Shown here: in pieces, positions 43,819 through 56,432 of the stretch
How positions within the stretch are numbered: position 1 is the stretch's first letter
Layout of the letters: the number at the start of each line of letters is the position of its first letter
Source: Pilaira anomala
Taxonomy: Eukaryota; Mucoromycota; Mucoromycetes; Mucorales; Mucoraceae
Length of the DNA stretch: 64,000 nt
Direction: 5' to 3'
Assembly (NCBI GenBank): GCA_025716855.1
Contig: JAIXMQ010000090.1
Span: forward strand, 1-64,000
Made by a program: the position numbers and the translations under genes
The notes under the pieces: model-generated
The model's input: only the letters and a program-made list of their open reading frames with translations
Told to the model about the DNA's origin: nothing
The model's database searches: none

Positions 43819-44495
43819 GTTCATTTTATTCGATAACTATTATAACCAACCAAATGAAGGCAGCCTATAAATTATCAGCGTTAAGCTCTACGACCACAAC
43901 TGAATACTGCATTGATTCAAGAAAACTTAAACTCTGCTTTTCCATTCTTGTTCAGATTGTGCTAATTATGTATTTGATGATCATATCGCAATTTAAAATC
44001 GAGTAGAATTTAAAGAAGCAATTAATATTGAACCCTGAATATCGAATCGTATCGGAACATGATCTTAAGTATTTTTAAAATCTGGGGGTTATCCTTGTCC
44101 AGTGTTTATTATACTCGCCAGACCTCGGCTAAACTGGGTGTAAAAACTTAGCTGGATCAGAAACTCAATTAATATTTTGCAATCACACAAGTGAGACGGA
44201 TTCAAAATAGATTCGCGTAATACTCTTTATACACGGAAAAATACTGCCCGCGTTTTATTACTTAACGATATGAGTAATATAATAATAATAAGAATAATGA
44301 TAAAAAAAGTTATAATGAATAAAAATTCCAGCTGCTAGTAATTGATACAAATTTTTAGTACGAAACTCACTCCAACAGTTATACATTTGAAAATCATTAC
44401 TACCATTCGGATAGTATGTTAAAATACAATTGGACTTTTTTTTTTCTATTTTTATTTTTTATTTTTCGTTTATAGCATGGTATTACAAATCCGTA

Positions 44496-44529
<34 letters not shown>

Positions 44530-45263
44530 ATATCTGTTTTTAAAAATAAAAGAATGTTTGGAAACATAAGAAGAAGATCTTGGAATAATCACTAGTAAAG
44601 AAGAAAAAATTGTAAAAAACAAGCAGAAAAAGACTAGTTACGAAATGCCTTTAGTGTTATTTTTTTATTTTTTTTATTTTTTTTGTTCTACAAGAACTTT
44701 TATTAATTTAAAAAAAAATCAAAAAGATTTCTCAATGGAGTTACTTTTGGTCGTCGTACTATGCCTAATAGTTATCTTATTTTGGTAAAAAAAAAAAATA
44801 TTATTATAAGCTTACATAGATCAATAGAATACCATAGTTTTAATTGCTGTCAAAAAAGAAGTAAAGAAGAGGTTAAAAAAAAAAAAAAGGTAAGTAAAAA
44901 AATTAAAAAAAAATAAGCAAATATATACATTTGTAGATGAAAAGATAAACTTAATTGCCTTATAGTATTTTCTATCTAAAAAAATGAAAGATAAATACAA
45001 ACATTTGAAAATAAAATTGCTTATGTACATACAATAATGGAGAATTTGATGCTACAAAAATATAACATTTTATGATTGAACACATTGTTCAATCATAAAT
45101 ATTTCTTTTTTATTGTGTAATGTAAATTGAAATTGTGTTAAAAATCGAATATATAAAATGTGTATATTATATAAATGATATTAAGTAATAATTTAATGAT
45201 AAATAAATAATTCAGTTATTGAAAGATGAATGATAGGAAATAAATTAGGGGGGTAGAAACTTT
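42627..45263. other. Long gene-poor stretch with extreme homopolymers
   Basis: No supported gene. It includes a 40-base T run (42825-42864), a roughly 30-base A run (43786-43815) and a T run of about 30 (44499-44528). Between them the DNA is AT-rich but non-repetitive, with stops in all frames. Confidence 0.55.
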
Positions 45264-46246
45264 TTAGTTCTTGGTACATTCGCCACCGCGACAATCACCC
45301 TTACAATCTCTTTGGGTTCTGCAACAGGCACCAGCGGGTCCCTTACCGTTCTTCTTACCGAAGTACTTCTTGACGGTACAGTCCTTGGAGGGGTTGTGGT
45401 CGTTATCACAGACACCATCGAAACAGCTACCGGTACAATCCCATTGGGTTTCACAACAGTCACCTTCAATACCCCAACCGCTCTTCTTGGCAAAGATAGT
45501 GTTGTAGTTGTTACAGCTACCAGGGGCAGTAGTAGGACAGGCGTTAACAGTGACGGTAACAGTGACAGTGGAGCCACCAGTGGGGACGGCAGTGACAGTA
45601 GTAGTGGTGGTAACGGGAGCAGCAGTGGTGGTACCGGCAGCAGCAGTGGTGGTAACAGCGGCGGAAGTGGTGGTACCGGCAGCAGCAGTGGTGGTAACAG
45701 CGGCGGCAGTGGTGGTGGTGGTGGTAACGGGCTTAACAGTGGTGGTAGTAGTGGTAGGAGCAACAGTGGTGGTAGTGGTGGTAGTGGTTACAGGCTTAAC
45801 TGTGGTAGTGGTAGTAGCGGCAGCACATTTATCGTTCTTGTGGTCAGCCCACCAGGCACAAGCACCAGCCCATTCAGCGTTGAATAACTCAGGGTCGTCA
45901 CCAGCACAAGCAACCATACACATACCAGCAGTAGCCATGAAGCTACCGTAGTTGGAGCTAGACTTATCACACATGACAGTAAGAGACTTGACGAATAATT
46001 CAGACTTGGAGTCCATGGTCCAGCCAGGAACAAACTTTTGACCGGCTTTCTATAAAATCATAAAATAAAAATAAAATGTTTAGGAAACGATATATGATAT
46101 AAAGTATACTTTGAAATACTTACAACATTACAGGCAGTGAAACATTCAGTGGAAGGAGCGACGTTGTAAGAAGGGTTACAGTCAGCAGCGAAAGCAGAAC
46201 CGACGAAGGTGGCAATGGCAGCGGTGATGGCAAAAGAGGTACGCAT
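45264..46246 (-). CDS. Secreted mucin-like protein with two cysteine-knot-like modules
   Basis: Two exons (46124-46246, 45264-46049) in phase, 302 residues. Residues 1-20 are a signal peptide ending AFAA. An N-terminal domain of about 95 residues has eight cysteines (TECFTACN, AGMCMVACAGD, GACAWWADHKNDKC). A Thr-rich, Ala/Val/Pro-containing linker of about 100 residues follows, which is likely to be O-glycosylated. Two C-terminal modules end the protein, each with Cys, about 19 residues, then CC-x5-C-x3-C-x4-C (GDCCETQWDCTGSCFDGVC; GACCRTQRDCKGDCRGGEC). Similar CC...DC.G.C spacing is seen in knottin and carbohydrate-binding modules, but I do not name a family. Third codon positions are strikingly C/G-rich compared with every neighbour, which suggests high expression. 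It could be a wall or secreted substrate-binding protein. Confidence 0.75.
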
Positions 46247-48488
46247 AATGATTGTTTAAGCTGTGTTGATTTGATAATAAAATAAAAAAAAGGAATTGTG
46301 CAAAAATAGGATCCTTTTTATATGAAATTCAACCCTTGTATTTTTTTCAATGTTACAATAGTTATATTTCAACCGCGTTAAAGTAAAAAACCAATTACAG
46401 GCGGATAAAAGCGGAAAACCTTATTCCTTCATTTGTCAAATCAATTTGATTCCCAGTGCAAAAAAAAACGTAACTTCAAAAAAGGTAATTTCAGAAGGTT
46501 ACACTAAATGTACATGATCAGCCGTTTTATCAGATTTAACTATTGTTCCACTCAATCAGATATCTTTTTTTTTTATCTCAATTTTTTCAATCACTAATAT
46601 TTTCACATATTTATTTTTGCTTTCATCATTATTTATATCTTTTATTTCTTTTTAAATATTAAGTAGTTTCAATTATAAAAAAAAAATTATGCGCGATATT
46701 TGATGTAATTTTCGAAGATAAAAGTTTTTTGGATATATAAAATACTATATAAATAAAATTTAGATCCTCTTGAGTGTATAGGATCTTATAGAATGGATCT
46801 CCGCGTAACTACACGAGTTTCTTTGCCATTCTCAAGACGAAGAATAGTAAGAAGATTCGTGGTAGCACCAAAAAACGAAGCATCTGATAAGATTCTCATA
46901 TCGGAATTTACAATCAGATAAAAAAAATCTCTGCTGTAAAAAACCATCTTGACTTAAAATAAATAACCAGATCAAGGAGCCCCAGTAAGTAGCTACCATC
47001 TTTTCGCGGGGATCAATTGCTAAAAATCAGAATCTTTTTTTTTTATTCCTTCGCGTAGGATTGGTTTAATTATTGATAATATATTACCAGTAAGCTGGTT
47101 TGATTATCTTCGGCTCTTTGGAACTGTGTAATCGAAATAACCTTCAAAATAAAACTTAATAATAAAGACTCTAATTGTCACAAAAATGTTTGCCCGCAAT
47201 GTCCATAATACTGCTATGGGCATATAAATAAATAAAATAAAGGTCTGTAAAAATATAAACTCTTAACAAGCAAGACTTCTGTATTACATCTCTTCGTAAT
47301 TTAAAAAGTCCTCGTTTTTTTATTTCCTTTATTAAATATCTATATCAAGCTGGGAAGGTATAAAAATATTTCTAGTACAAAACAAAAAAAACAGCTCTGA
47401 TGTGCGTAGTACAGCCGGTATATTCATACGAATTTAGTCGAATAAACCTTTTTTTTTTTAAAAAAAAGAATAAGTATGGCTTTAAAGCACACAAAATTTA
47501 TATAAAAAATCCATAAAAGACTATTTGGACAGGCTTATATATATATAAAGCTTTAACTAGGAAGTGAGCTTACAGAAAGTAAATAATCTATTATTCAGCA
47601 ATAATACAATCGAACTGAAGCCAGAAAAAAATCTGGTATCTATAAAAACATGTATATGATGGCTAAACCGGCAGAAAAATTATAATACAGAAAGATATAA
47701 TGAAACGGTGGCTAAATAATAATATCATACCATTACCAAAATCTTCGTTTTATTCTAAGGGGTAGTACTGAATAAATTACAGATTGATCGTAATACATGT
47801 TACAGAGACGCACAGAATTTCTTTTATATATAGAAATCTTTTTAGAATACCTTTAATTCTTTATTTTAAGACTAGACATTTGTCATATATAAAATATACA
47901 GCCAATAACTACATTAAATGTATAAAATGATTTATCTGATTCGAAACTAAAAGTTTTTATTTTAAAATGCGTTTATCAATAGAAATTGAGCACGGGAACT
48001 ACATAGTGACTAGAAATAGGTCGTTTATTATTATAAAGATGATATACCAAGTAGATTTGAGGTGCAGTTTACTGAAAACAGGCTAGTATGAAGTTGTTTA
48101 AAATTAAAAGACTAAGCCTAGAATATATGTCTTAAATATGGTGGGAAGAGCTCTTGTTAAAATTTTACTTAACACTTAAACCCAATACTTTCTCACTCTA
48201 AGAAGTAAAAGATTTCGACATATGTCGTAATTTTACTTCTTGTTAAAAACTTATTAGTTTCTTGAAAAAATACATAAAAAGATTGATAAATAATTTGCGT
48301 AGCATTTAATAATAGAAAGATAAACTTATATATTTCTGCGGCGCGGTACCTTTATGAGGTAACATATCGTAACAAACGTCATAATAACTATTTGTTATTA
48401 TGAACACAAAAGATGAAGATAAAAATACTTGCTTATAAAACTTCAAGAGGATACTGAAATGACACAAATGTAGCAGTCGAATCAAATT

Positions 48489-48523
<35 letters not shown>

Positions 48524-50760
48524 GTGTCCGTCTAATTATTGTATTAGAAAATTTGCATTATAGGACCTATCCGGTACTCGCTGGTCTCGATCATTTAAAA
48601 TTTTTATTTGTCTTATGCAAAATAGAAGAAATAAGTATTAAATTTAGGTTATGCAATATTTTACAAACAGTTAATTAATTTAATGGAGAGCAACCGTGAA
48701 TGTTCTTTTTTAAAGAATTTATCAGGATTTACGTAAAAAGTAAACATATAATAAAAACGTTGTAACATTAGCATATGATTATGTCCTCAGTGTAACTTTG
48801 AGAGGTTTCAAATTAATTCGTGGAAAACAATGACTCGGGTCAATCGATTTGATTCTCAACTTATCGAGAGCAAAAAAAAAACACATTTAAGGAAAGCCGT
48901 ATCCATCAAAATCGCTGTATCTTGAAGACGATTTTATGTTCTTTGACAGGTTATTAGATACGAAGTGCATAAAAATGAGATAAATCGCACCAATAACTAC
49001 TTTATTTAGATTTGTACCAAAGTAAACATTGATCGAATACACAACTGTATTCAATAGAAACAGCTCATTAATTCCATCTAGTATTCTGAGTATGATTACT
49101 GATAAAAATATAGAAATCTTGGTAAAGCATTCGAAAATGGTGTTACGATGTGTAACAATCTATAATGCAACTGAAGTAAGAAGTTATCAGATTTTTTAAA
49201 AAAAATCTATTGTACCACATTATTGCCCCGATCAAGAAGTTGAAAGTATTCCCTGTTTACAGTATTTATGCCAGATTCAAGTAATTATAATGAAGTCTGT
49301 GCTGGATATTGTGCTTCACTGGAATACTGCACATTAAAAGTCCACATTTTATCTGAAGGTAGCATTTTTACTATGCCACAAAAAAAACATCTTTGCTTCT
49401 TGATTGATTAACCCGGGAATAACACAGTAAAGTCTATAATTAGAAAAATCAGTTGACGGCAAATATTATTAACGTAAATCTACCTTTCTTTCTATTTCAA
49501 AAATGACATCAGTACTCTTTTGGCTGAAACCTTGAGATATATACCCCTTTATAATAATAAAAAAGTAAAAAAGTTAACTGACAATATCAAAGTTTTATTT
49601 GACTGGTTAATTATATATTTTTTTTTAGAGATATACAATTACCTAGAAGTCTGACTATCTCTTCTTTTTACATCATCCTCTGCATTGAAAATAAGCTGTA
49701 TCATTGTGATACTGTCGTGCAATTTACATTCATCGACAATGTACATCTTTTTGTGATATATGCTTAAATTGGTTTTAATTGTCACGTTAGTACATTTGAG
49801 CTACGTCTATATACACTTATGTAAAAACTAACTGCCTAGAAACACATTATAAAAGTTATTGCTCGTATGTTTTAAAAACAAAAGCTATAGTTATTTTTTA
49901 TTATAAATTACAATGTTTCGAGAAAAATTCAATCAATAGATACTGTATTTTATAACGAAAAAGCGCAATGTATATAATTTTTCTATTTGGAAATGCATTA
50001 AGTATGAAATACATAATAGTATTTCGATGACCTCAACGAAGTATCTTCTAAAGAAATTGGGCATATTTATTGAAAATTGATTCAATCATTACTTTGCAAT
50101 GCAACAAATATATTTGAAACTCTTTAAAGCTTGCCAAGGTTGTATAATGAAAGTATTTGGTAAACCACTGGTTATATTGGTTATATTTTGTTGCGTTTGG
50201 ATATCTTTGTTATACTGAATTTCTTATTACGAATTAATAGTTGCTGTATATATATGTATTTCTACATTGGCCAAACTCTTGTTTAAACCAGATATACTCA
50301 AATTTCATCAGCAATAGCTTTGATAAAATTCTTTTATACTATTTTATTAATGTATTCTTAATGGCCTTTTTTCATTAATTAATGTCAACATATTTCACAG
50401 ATAATTTCTATCTACTGCCTTGTCCTGACAGAAAATACAAAGGCATACAAATAAATAGAGGATATATATGTGCATGTTTTAATTAGTTGAAGAAAAGAAA
50501 TCATTTACTTGTCCATCTCTGATAAATGTCATAAGAAGCTTGTATGAATCCAGTTCATAAAAACTGTACCATCTACTAGTTTTTTTTTTACGCAATTTTT
50601 TTACGCAATTTTTTACATTGAGTTCTTGCATAAAAGTTCTAAATGACATGATTGTTTGGCTCTGTCGCTGTACAAAGACTTCATATTTTTTAAAAAAATA
50701 AAATTGTTATTGTTTGTTATTAAGAAAATGTACAATTTATTTTAGCAATAGTGCAGAATT
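46247..50760. other. 4.5-kb stretch almost devoid of coding signal
   Basis: No frame of 60 codons on either strand. The best short frame is 46793-46921 (42 residues, starting MDLRVTTRVSLPFSRRR), with no family. It differs from other spacers in having few long homopolymers except a T31 run at 48492-48522. No tandem array, rRNA or tRNA was recognised. It could be decayed mobile-element DNA or a structural chromosomal region. Confidence 0.5.
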
Positions 50761-51220
50761 TTAACTCAAACTAATATCTTGAGCAGAGGTAAATAACATT
50801 TCCATTTGGAATTGTAAAGCATAGGATTGATTTAACATTCGCTTCAACTTGTCGGATGCAATAGCAGATTCCTGTTCGGTTAATGGAATTAATAATAAAT
50901 AAAGAAAAGGTAAACTAGGAAACTAATACCCTTTGTAAATCTTCATGCTCTACAAGACAATCTTGTAATTGTTTTGAATCAACAGGCTTTACTTCCTTCA
51001 ACTGGTTATTTTCCAGCCAAGTAACAGTTGATTTGAGAGAACTCATTAATTGTTCATATTCTTTGCGTGCTTTTTGTAGTTGAACAAGATCTGGTTCAAC
51101 AGTTAATGAAGATGCTGAAGCGTCAGAAACTGTTTGAATTATTTGTAACATTGTTTGCCATAAGTTTGAAAGTGTAACGAGTGCTTCGTTAGCGTTATTA
51201 TAGACTTCCGCAGATGACAT
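50761..51220 (-). CDS. Small helical protein of 133 residues
   Basis: Two exons (50930-51220, 50761-50871) in phase. It is entirely helix-forming: NEALVTLSNLWQTMLQIIQT, LQKARKEYEQLMSSLKST, and a C-terminal coil SDKLKRMLNQSYALQFQMEM. No signal peptide or membrane segment. Size and all-helical layout resemble small Mediator or kinetochore subunits, but I could not match it to one, so no name is given. It is separated by 76 bp from the stop of the upstream methyltransferase gene on the same strand. Confidence 0.7.
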
Positions 51221-51296
51221 TATGTTTTTAAAAAAAGGATTATGAAAAAAGAGGAACGTGTTTACAAATTTTGCAAATACTTGACAAGCCGCAATA

Positions 51297-52296
51297 TTAT
51301 TTATTTGTTACTTTACGTATCAATGACAAACCATCAAAGACAGGAAGGACAACGACCTCTACCCGCGGATCCTTAAAGACATGCTCATTAAAGGCAACTA
51401 GCTTATTAGCTTGCTTTTTTATATTTTTAGAAGCTTCAGGATCATCTTGCTTTGCAGCTTGCATATGAACTTGACCGTAAAACAATACTAATTAACAATA
51501 TTAGTTACAACAATCATCAAATACAATATAATTTACGCTACCGTTATCAACAGCAATAATACCACGGTCAGTCAATAGGTCATGATCCATAATAGTGTCA
51601 TAATAATTTAAATATCCACCTTTATCGGCGTCTATAGTTGCCAGAATGTTAGTATGTCTCGTGGTAACCTATTAAGTATAACTTACCAAGGAAGATGAAA
51701 TCGTATTTGATTTTAGGAGACTGTTTAGCTAGCTCTAGTAAACTGCATAATGTAATTGTTAGCTCTATGTTGATTAGCATAGCTATTTAATTATAACAAT
51801 ACCTTTCGCCTGCTGGGCCTTCTTTAAATTTTACTTTGTCTTGAAGGTTAGCTGATTCAACGTGACGAGTCGCAATGGCAATATGCTTAGCTTCCAACTC
51901 CAGCGATAAAAGACTGGCATCTTGTAACAAAGCAGAGCCCATGGCGACACTAGAGGAGCCGGTATAGCCACCAATTTCAAGTACCTTATTAGGCCGTAAA
52001 ATACTGACAAGTTGGGCAAGGAATTTACCTTGTACCTTACCTACCATCATATGAGCATTATCAAAGTTACTTCTCGTTTCTTCGTTGATCGCGTCAATGG
52101 CACCTTGATAAGGCTGTTTAAACGGAGTACTAACAGTGTCACAATAGGCGTCTTCTTCTGTTCTGAGCCTATTAGCAGAATTCGAGGCGGGATCGTCCGC
52201 CTGAATGGACGAGTAAATTCGCTTTGGCATAACTCGAACGCGTTGGACGTTAAAAGCTAAAAAGGGTGTGAATGATCTGAAGACTAATCTGTTCAT
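51297..52296 (-). CDS. SAM-dependent O-methyltransferase (CCoAOMT/COMT-like), likely mitochondrial
   Basis: Four exons: 51803-52296, 51687-51742, 51542-51631, 51297-51487; 276 residues. I chose the ATG at 52296 (MNRLVFRSFTPFLAFNVQR), which gives a basic, Arg-rich presequence; an upstream in-frame ATG at 52398 has no such sense. Members of the Methyltransf_3 family transfer methyl from SAM to catechol-type hydroxyls. Motif I is VLEIGGYTGSSSVAMG; the acidic loop SLELEAKHIAIA follows; FIFLDADKGGYLNYYD carries the metal-binding Asp; AVDNVLFYGQV carries the next metal ligands, and the last exon ends PVFDGLSLIRK. All expected motifs are present, so it should be active. The substrate is unknown. Confidence 0.85.
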
Positions 52297-53498
52297 TTTG
52301 AATAAAAAGATAGAATAGAGAGAAACGTGCGTCAATATGCACAAGTACCCCCTGGGTTTTAACAGTATTGTTATTAGTTGTTCATTCTCACTGCGCATTT
52401 GAGTTCCATGTACAATTATGCACGCCCTGTAATATTTGTGACATTATCAAAGAATTTATTTATGGCCCCTTCGAGAACAGATATATATATATGTGTATAA
52501 AATTTGCTTACACGATCATCTTAATAATCCAACTTAAAATCAAATAGCTTATATAACTTATAACATAAATGGATAGAAGCCTGGTACCGCACCTCTACTG
52601 ATAGATACGATTGCAGGTGGTGATAATAATTGCTGCCGTACAATAAACCTTACAATGAAGAGTCGGCCGAAAGAAGAACAGTATGAGAGTCGGTCAAATT
52701 AATTTAAGGAGATTAATGCCGCATGTAATTTACAAATTTACCAACATGGGAAAATATCAGTAAAGCATGTGTTCTCAACGAGCTTGATCTGCTTTATCAA
52801 ATTAATACAAATACAAACGTCACTTATTTAACTTCTCTGGAATTGTTCAATCTCGATGACTTTTTCGTCATTCAACGTTAGATTATTTCATATTACAAGA
52901 AGTTTAACTATCTCAACCGGATTGGTTTCGCTCTTCAATAATTAATCTTTAAAACAGAAATAAGTACACCATTGAAGGTACTAGCAATGTACCACAAGCA
53001 GTAGAAAGAGAAGATGAGTATTCCAATGCATCACAGACCTGTTATGTATTGCACAAAACTTCCTTGGGATTGAAACAGATAGTCTCGATTTATAAAATAA
53101 ATTAATCGATTGAAAAATTCATCTGCCTATTTACCAGAAGAATATCTCTTCGATATCGTGATTAATAAAAGACTATCATTCCAAGAATTAAGAACAGATA
53201 TATTCCACCGATATAATCTAGAAAGACTACTAAGAGCTTGTGAAAATAGCTAATGATGCACTTGACTCTGATTTACCTCTCCTGAAAACACCGTAAATCA
53301 CGTTAAAGTACTAAAAAGATCCGAAATAAAACAATTTCTCTATTCCAGGAGAGCGAATAAATATTATCAATATCATGTTTCAAGATTTAACAACAACACA
53401 ATATATATTTGGTAGCTGAAATATATGGATGTAAATGATATATGACTTCTATTTTAATTATAAATACAAATTAAGAAGTAAATAAAGAATCTTTTCCT
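52297..53498. other. Intergenic, no gene recognised
   Basis: 1.2 kb between the methyltransferase start and the MFS stop. AT-rich, with fewer homopolymers than elsewhere. Short open fragments only; no repeats or RNA genes recognised. Confidence 0.5.
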
Positions 53499-55554
53499 TT
53501 AAATAACTGTTTTCTGATCTTCACGCTTTTGACGTTCTGCTCTCCACGTAGGCCCATACTTTAATTCAAGAGATAAGATAGGCTTAGTCGAAAGCAAAAA
53601 TAACGACGCTGCTGTAAAAAACCACCCAACACCTATTGAATCAATTCCAGGTTGTACAAGTAAGATAGAAGTGGCCCCTAATAAACATCTATATTTATAT
53701 TTCGTTAATATAACTTTCCATTAACTATAAAGCTGTATATAACTTACTTTGTAAGATTGTTTGATGCAGAAATTGTGGCAGAATTATCGGGGAATAAGTC
53801 AACTAGTAATGTACTGGTACCATTGAATGTTAATGAACAAGAAGCTGACACTGTAATAAGGAGAGAAGATGTTTAATAAAGCATTTGTTTACATGTTTTT
53901 TTTTATATAACCTACATATGAAAGTTAATACAATAGGAATAGCGAGATGAACTTTATATTGGAAACACCACCCATATGCAATCATTGAAGCACTAAAAAT
54001 GACACCACTAATCCATGTTGTTCCCATTCTAACTTGTTCTATTGGGAAGTCCAGATCAATTTTATGTCTATACCATAATTTTTAAATCAGTTATCTTCAT
54101 TTTTTTAAAAATATATATCATTCGTCTTACCCTTGCATATACTTTTCATAAGTACCAAGAGCTTTTGAAGTTTTTTTGAACTGCCAATCTAATGTTTTTC
54201 CAGAAAGATAAGAGCCAATAATACCTGCAATACCATTAGGAAGAAAGCACATGCCTACTTGAAACGAATTAAGCCCGTAATTATCGACCAGTAATCCAGT
54301 CATACTTGTAATAATACAATAAATTCCTGCATATTGACAAGCATTATAAAATAAAAGAATAGCGACATCTTTTTCTTTAAGCACAGTGAACGATTGAAAG
54401 GGATTTGGGAAAGCAATACAACCTTTTCTTTTTATGCTAGTTTTAGTTTCTTCACTTGACGAAGTAGACTGAGCTTCACTAACGTCCACTTGGCTTTGTG
54501 ATTGGTATAATGTTGTATTAGACTGCATATTATCATCTGACTGTATAATTTCTCCTATCTTTTTCTCTTCATCGCCTGCATTTTTAGCTTGAGATTTTTC
54601 GCTTCGATACTTTCTCCAAAACTGTAGTGGCGTAGGATTTGCATAACCCGATCCGTTTCCTACAAGAGAGCGCAAAGTTTCAGGTAACCAAAAGACTTGT
54701 ATAAGCCAAATAGGTGCCACTATAATTGCTAAAACCCAAAATATCCATCTAAAAATAAGTATTAAAAAAAAAGTCAATGATATTCTATTTGCATATTCTT
54801 TTGTATATGTAAAGTTACCTCCACCCAAGCGCGTAACTAATAGCTCCACCTATAAACTTTAAGTTAATACCAATGTGTTTATATTTATGTTCATTATGAA
54901 TATATACCTAAAGATGGGCCTATTAATGATCCTACAGTAGATCCCATAGATGATATACCAATGTTTCCTCCTCTTTCAGAAGGTAATGATATATCACCAA
55001 TTGTACCAACACAAAGGGCGGTAGCAGAACTCGAGCCGACAGCTTGTAACATTCTAAGAATAAGTAAGCCCGCATAATTATTAGTGCATGCTAATCCGAT
55101 ACAAGAGCCCAAATAAATGAAAAATGTCACTATATAGACAGGACGCCTTCCTATATTATCTGCTAGGCTTCCCCAGAATGATGGTGATACACCTTTAAAT
55201 ATCATATACATCGTGATGGTAAGGTTGACCATTGTTTCTGTGATATGCAAGTCCTATTGTTTTTTTATTAGATTAATACGGTGCCATGCTTTTTTATTTG
55301 TTACTTACATCTTCAATTAAGTTTACAGCTGGATAATAAATATTAGATGAAAAAGCACTAAAAAAACCTGATATAGACACCGTTAAAACGATTACAAGTT
55401 TTTCTGTGCGTGTAAAAATTGAATATGGAATCTCCGGGATTTCATTATTATTAGTGCTATCATCATTTTTAACAATAGCTGACAATGACTCGTGAGAGAC
55501 TTGAGTGGTAAGAGTATGATTTGATTGATTTGATTCTGCTTGATTTATACACAT
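53499..55554 (-). CDS. Major facilitator superfamily transporter, DHA1 drug:H+ antiporter type
   Basis: About six exons, the first 55309-55554, with the stop at 53499-53501; about 550 residues. DHA1 carriers export drugs or small metabolites by proton antiport. After a 48-residue hydrophilic N-terminus, TM1 starts at [19 protein letters not shown]. Motif A is clear: [20 protein letters not shown]. Then [15 protein letters not shown] and the motif C-like [14 protein letters not shown] 110-residue Ser/Gln/Lys-rich central loop separates TM6 and TM7. TM7 begins at [20 protein letters not shown]; the last helices run to [14 protein letters not shown]. Closest in layout to fungal Qdr/Flr-type carriers; the substrate cannot be read. 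Confidence 0.85.
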
Positions 55555-56432
55555 TTTACTATCTTAAAAAGAGCGGCAATAACAAAAAAAAAGGGGGGGG
55601 GAATATAATCCGTCGTTATGTAGATAGCTTTTGGATATATGTGTATATATTACAAAAAAGCTCGAAAGCAATTAGATTCAAGAGAAGTATTTTTATTTTT
55701 TTGTTTTGAGAAAACATGATCTGTTTATAAACGTTTTGACGTCTCGGTGCTACCTTAATATACAAATAAGGAACGTACCGAATACAGTACTTACACTGTC
55801 CGCCTTCACTCAGATAAGTCTGCGTTTCGGTCTGCTCGAATAATTAGGGTAATCCCCCAATATTACTCCTGGTTAAGAAGTTTCTTACTGGTTACCACAA
55901 TCAAAGGATGGATATAGTGTAACTCAACTCAAATGAATTTGTCAGGCAGATACACATTATATTAAGTAGGAGATCATATTTAACATATAAATGAAAAGTG
56001 TATATATGTTTATAATATTCACAAGGTTGGCTAGTCAAATAAGAAATGACTTAGAAGCATGCAGAAAGCAAAGTTCTTTTTTCTTATAAACTAGGTCATA
56101 AAGATAAAATGATGCATAGGAAAAACATAGTGTAAAAAAAGTTTGAATTGATATTTTGCGGATCAAAACCCAAAAAATACAAAGACATGTGTGTTCGCCC
56201 CAGTTAGTTAATATTACCAAAATAGCATATTACGGTTGAGGCTTTTCAAATTTTTAAGCGTGGAGAAGTGCCACTTTTCTTAGAGACACAAAAAGTTCCT
56301 CACATGTTGCTGAACAAATTTGTGTATTTCCGATCAACATTGGAAGGGGTGATGTAACAATGCTAATTAAAGAACATCAGCCTCGGTTTTATTTTTAGAG
56401 ATACAATGGGTAACAGTATTCTATTAAAAAAG
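55555..56432. other. Intergenic between the MFS gene and THI6
   Basis: Upstream DNA of the MFS gene (a G run at 55593-55600) and downstream DNA of THI6. No coding signal or repeat. Confidence 0.5.

Noticed and set aside
45271..45951. Long plus-strand frames opposite the mucin-like gene (Gly/Ser- and Val-rich)
   Set aside because: They are shadows of the Thr codon repeats of the minus-strand gene, which has a signal peptide, an intron in phase and cysteine modules.
46247..50760. Centromere call for the ORF-free stretch
   Set aside because: Only the lack of ORFs supports it; no flanking LINE or other mark was recognised. Kept as a low-interest inference.
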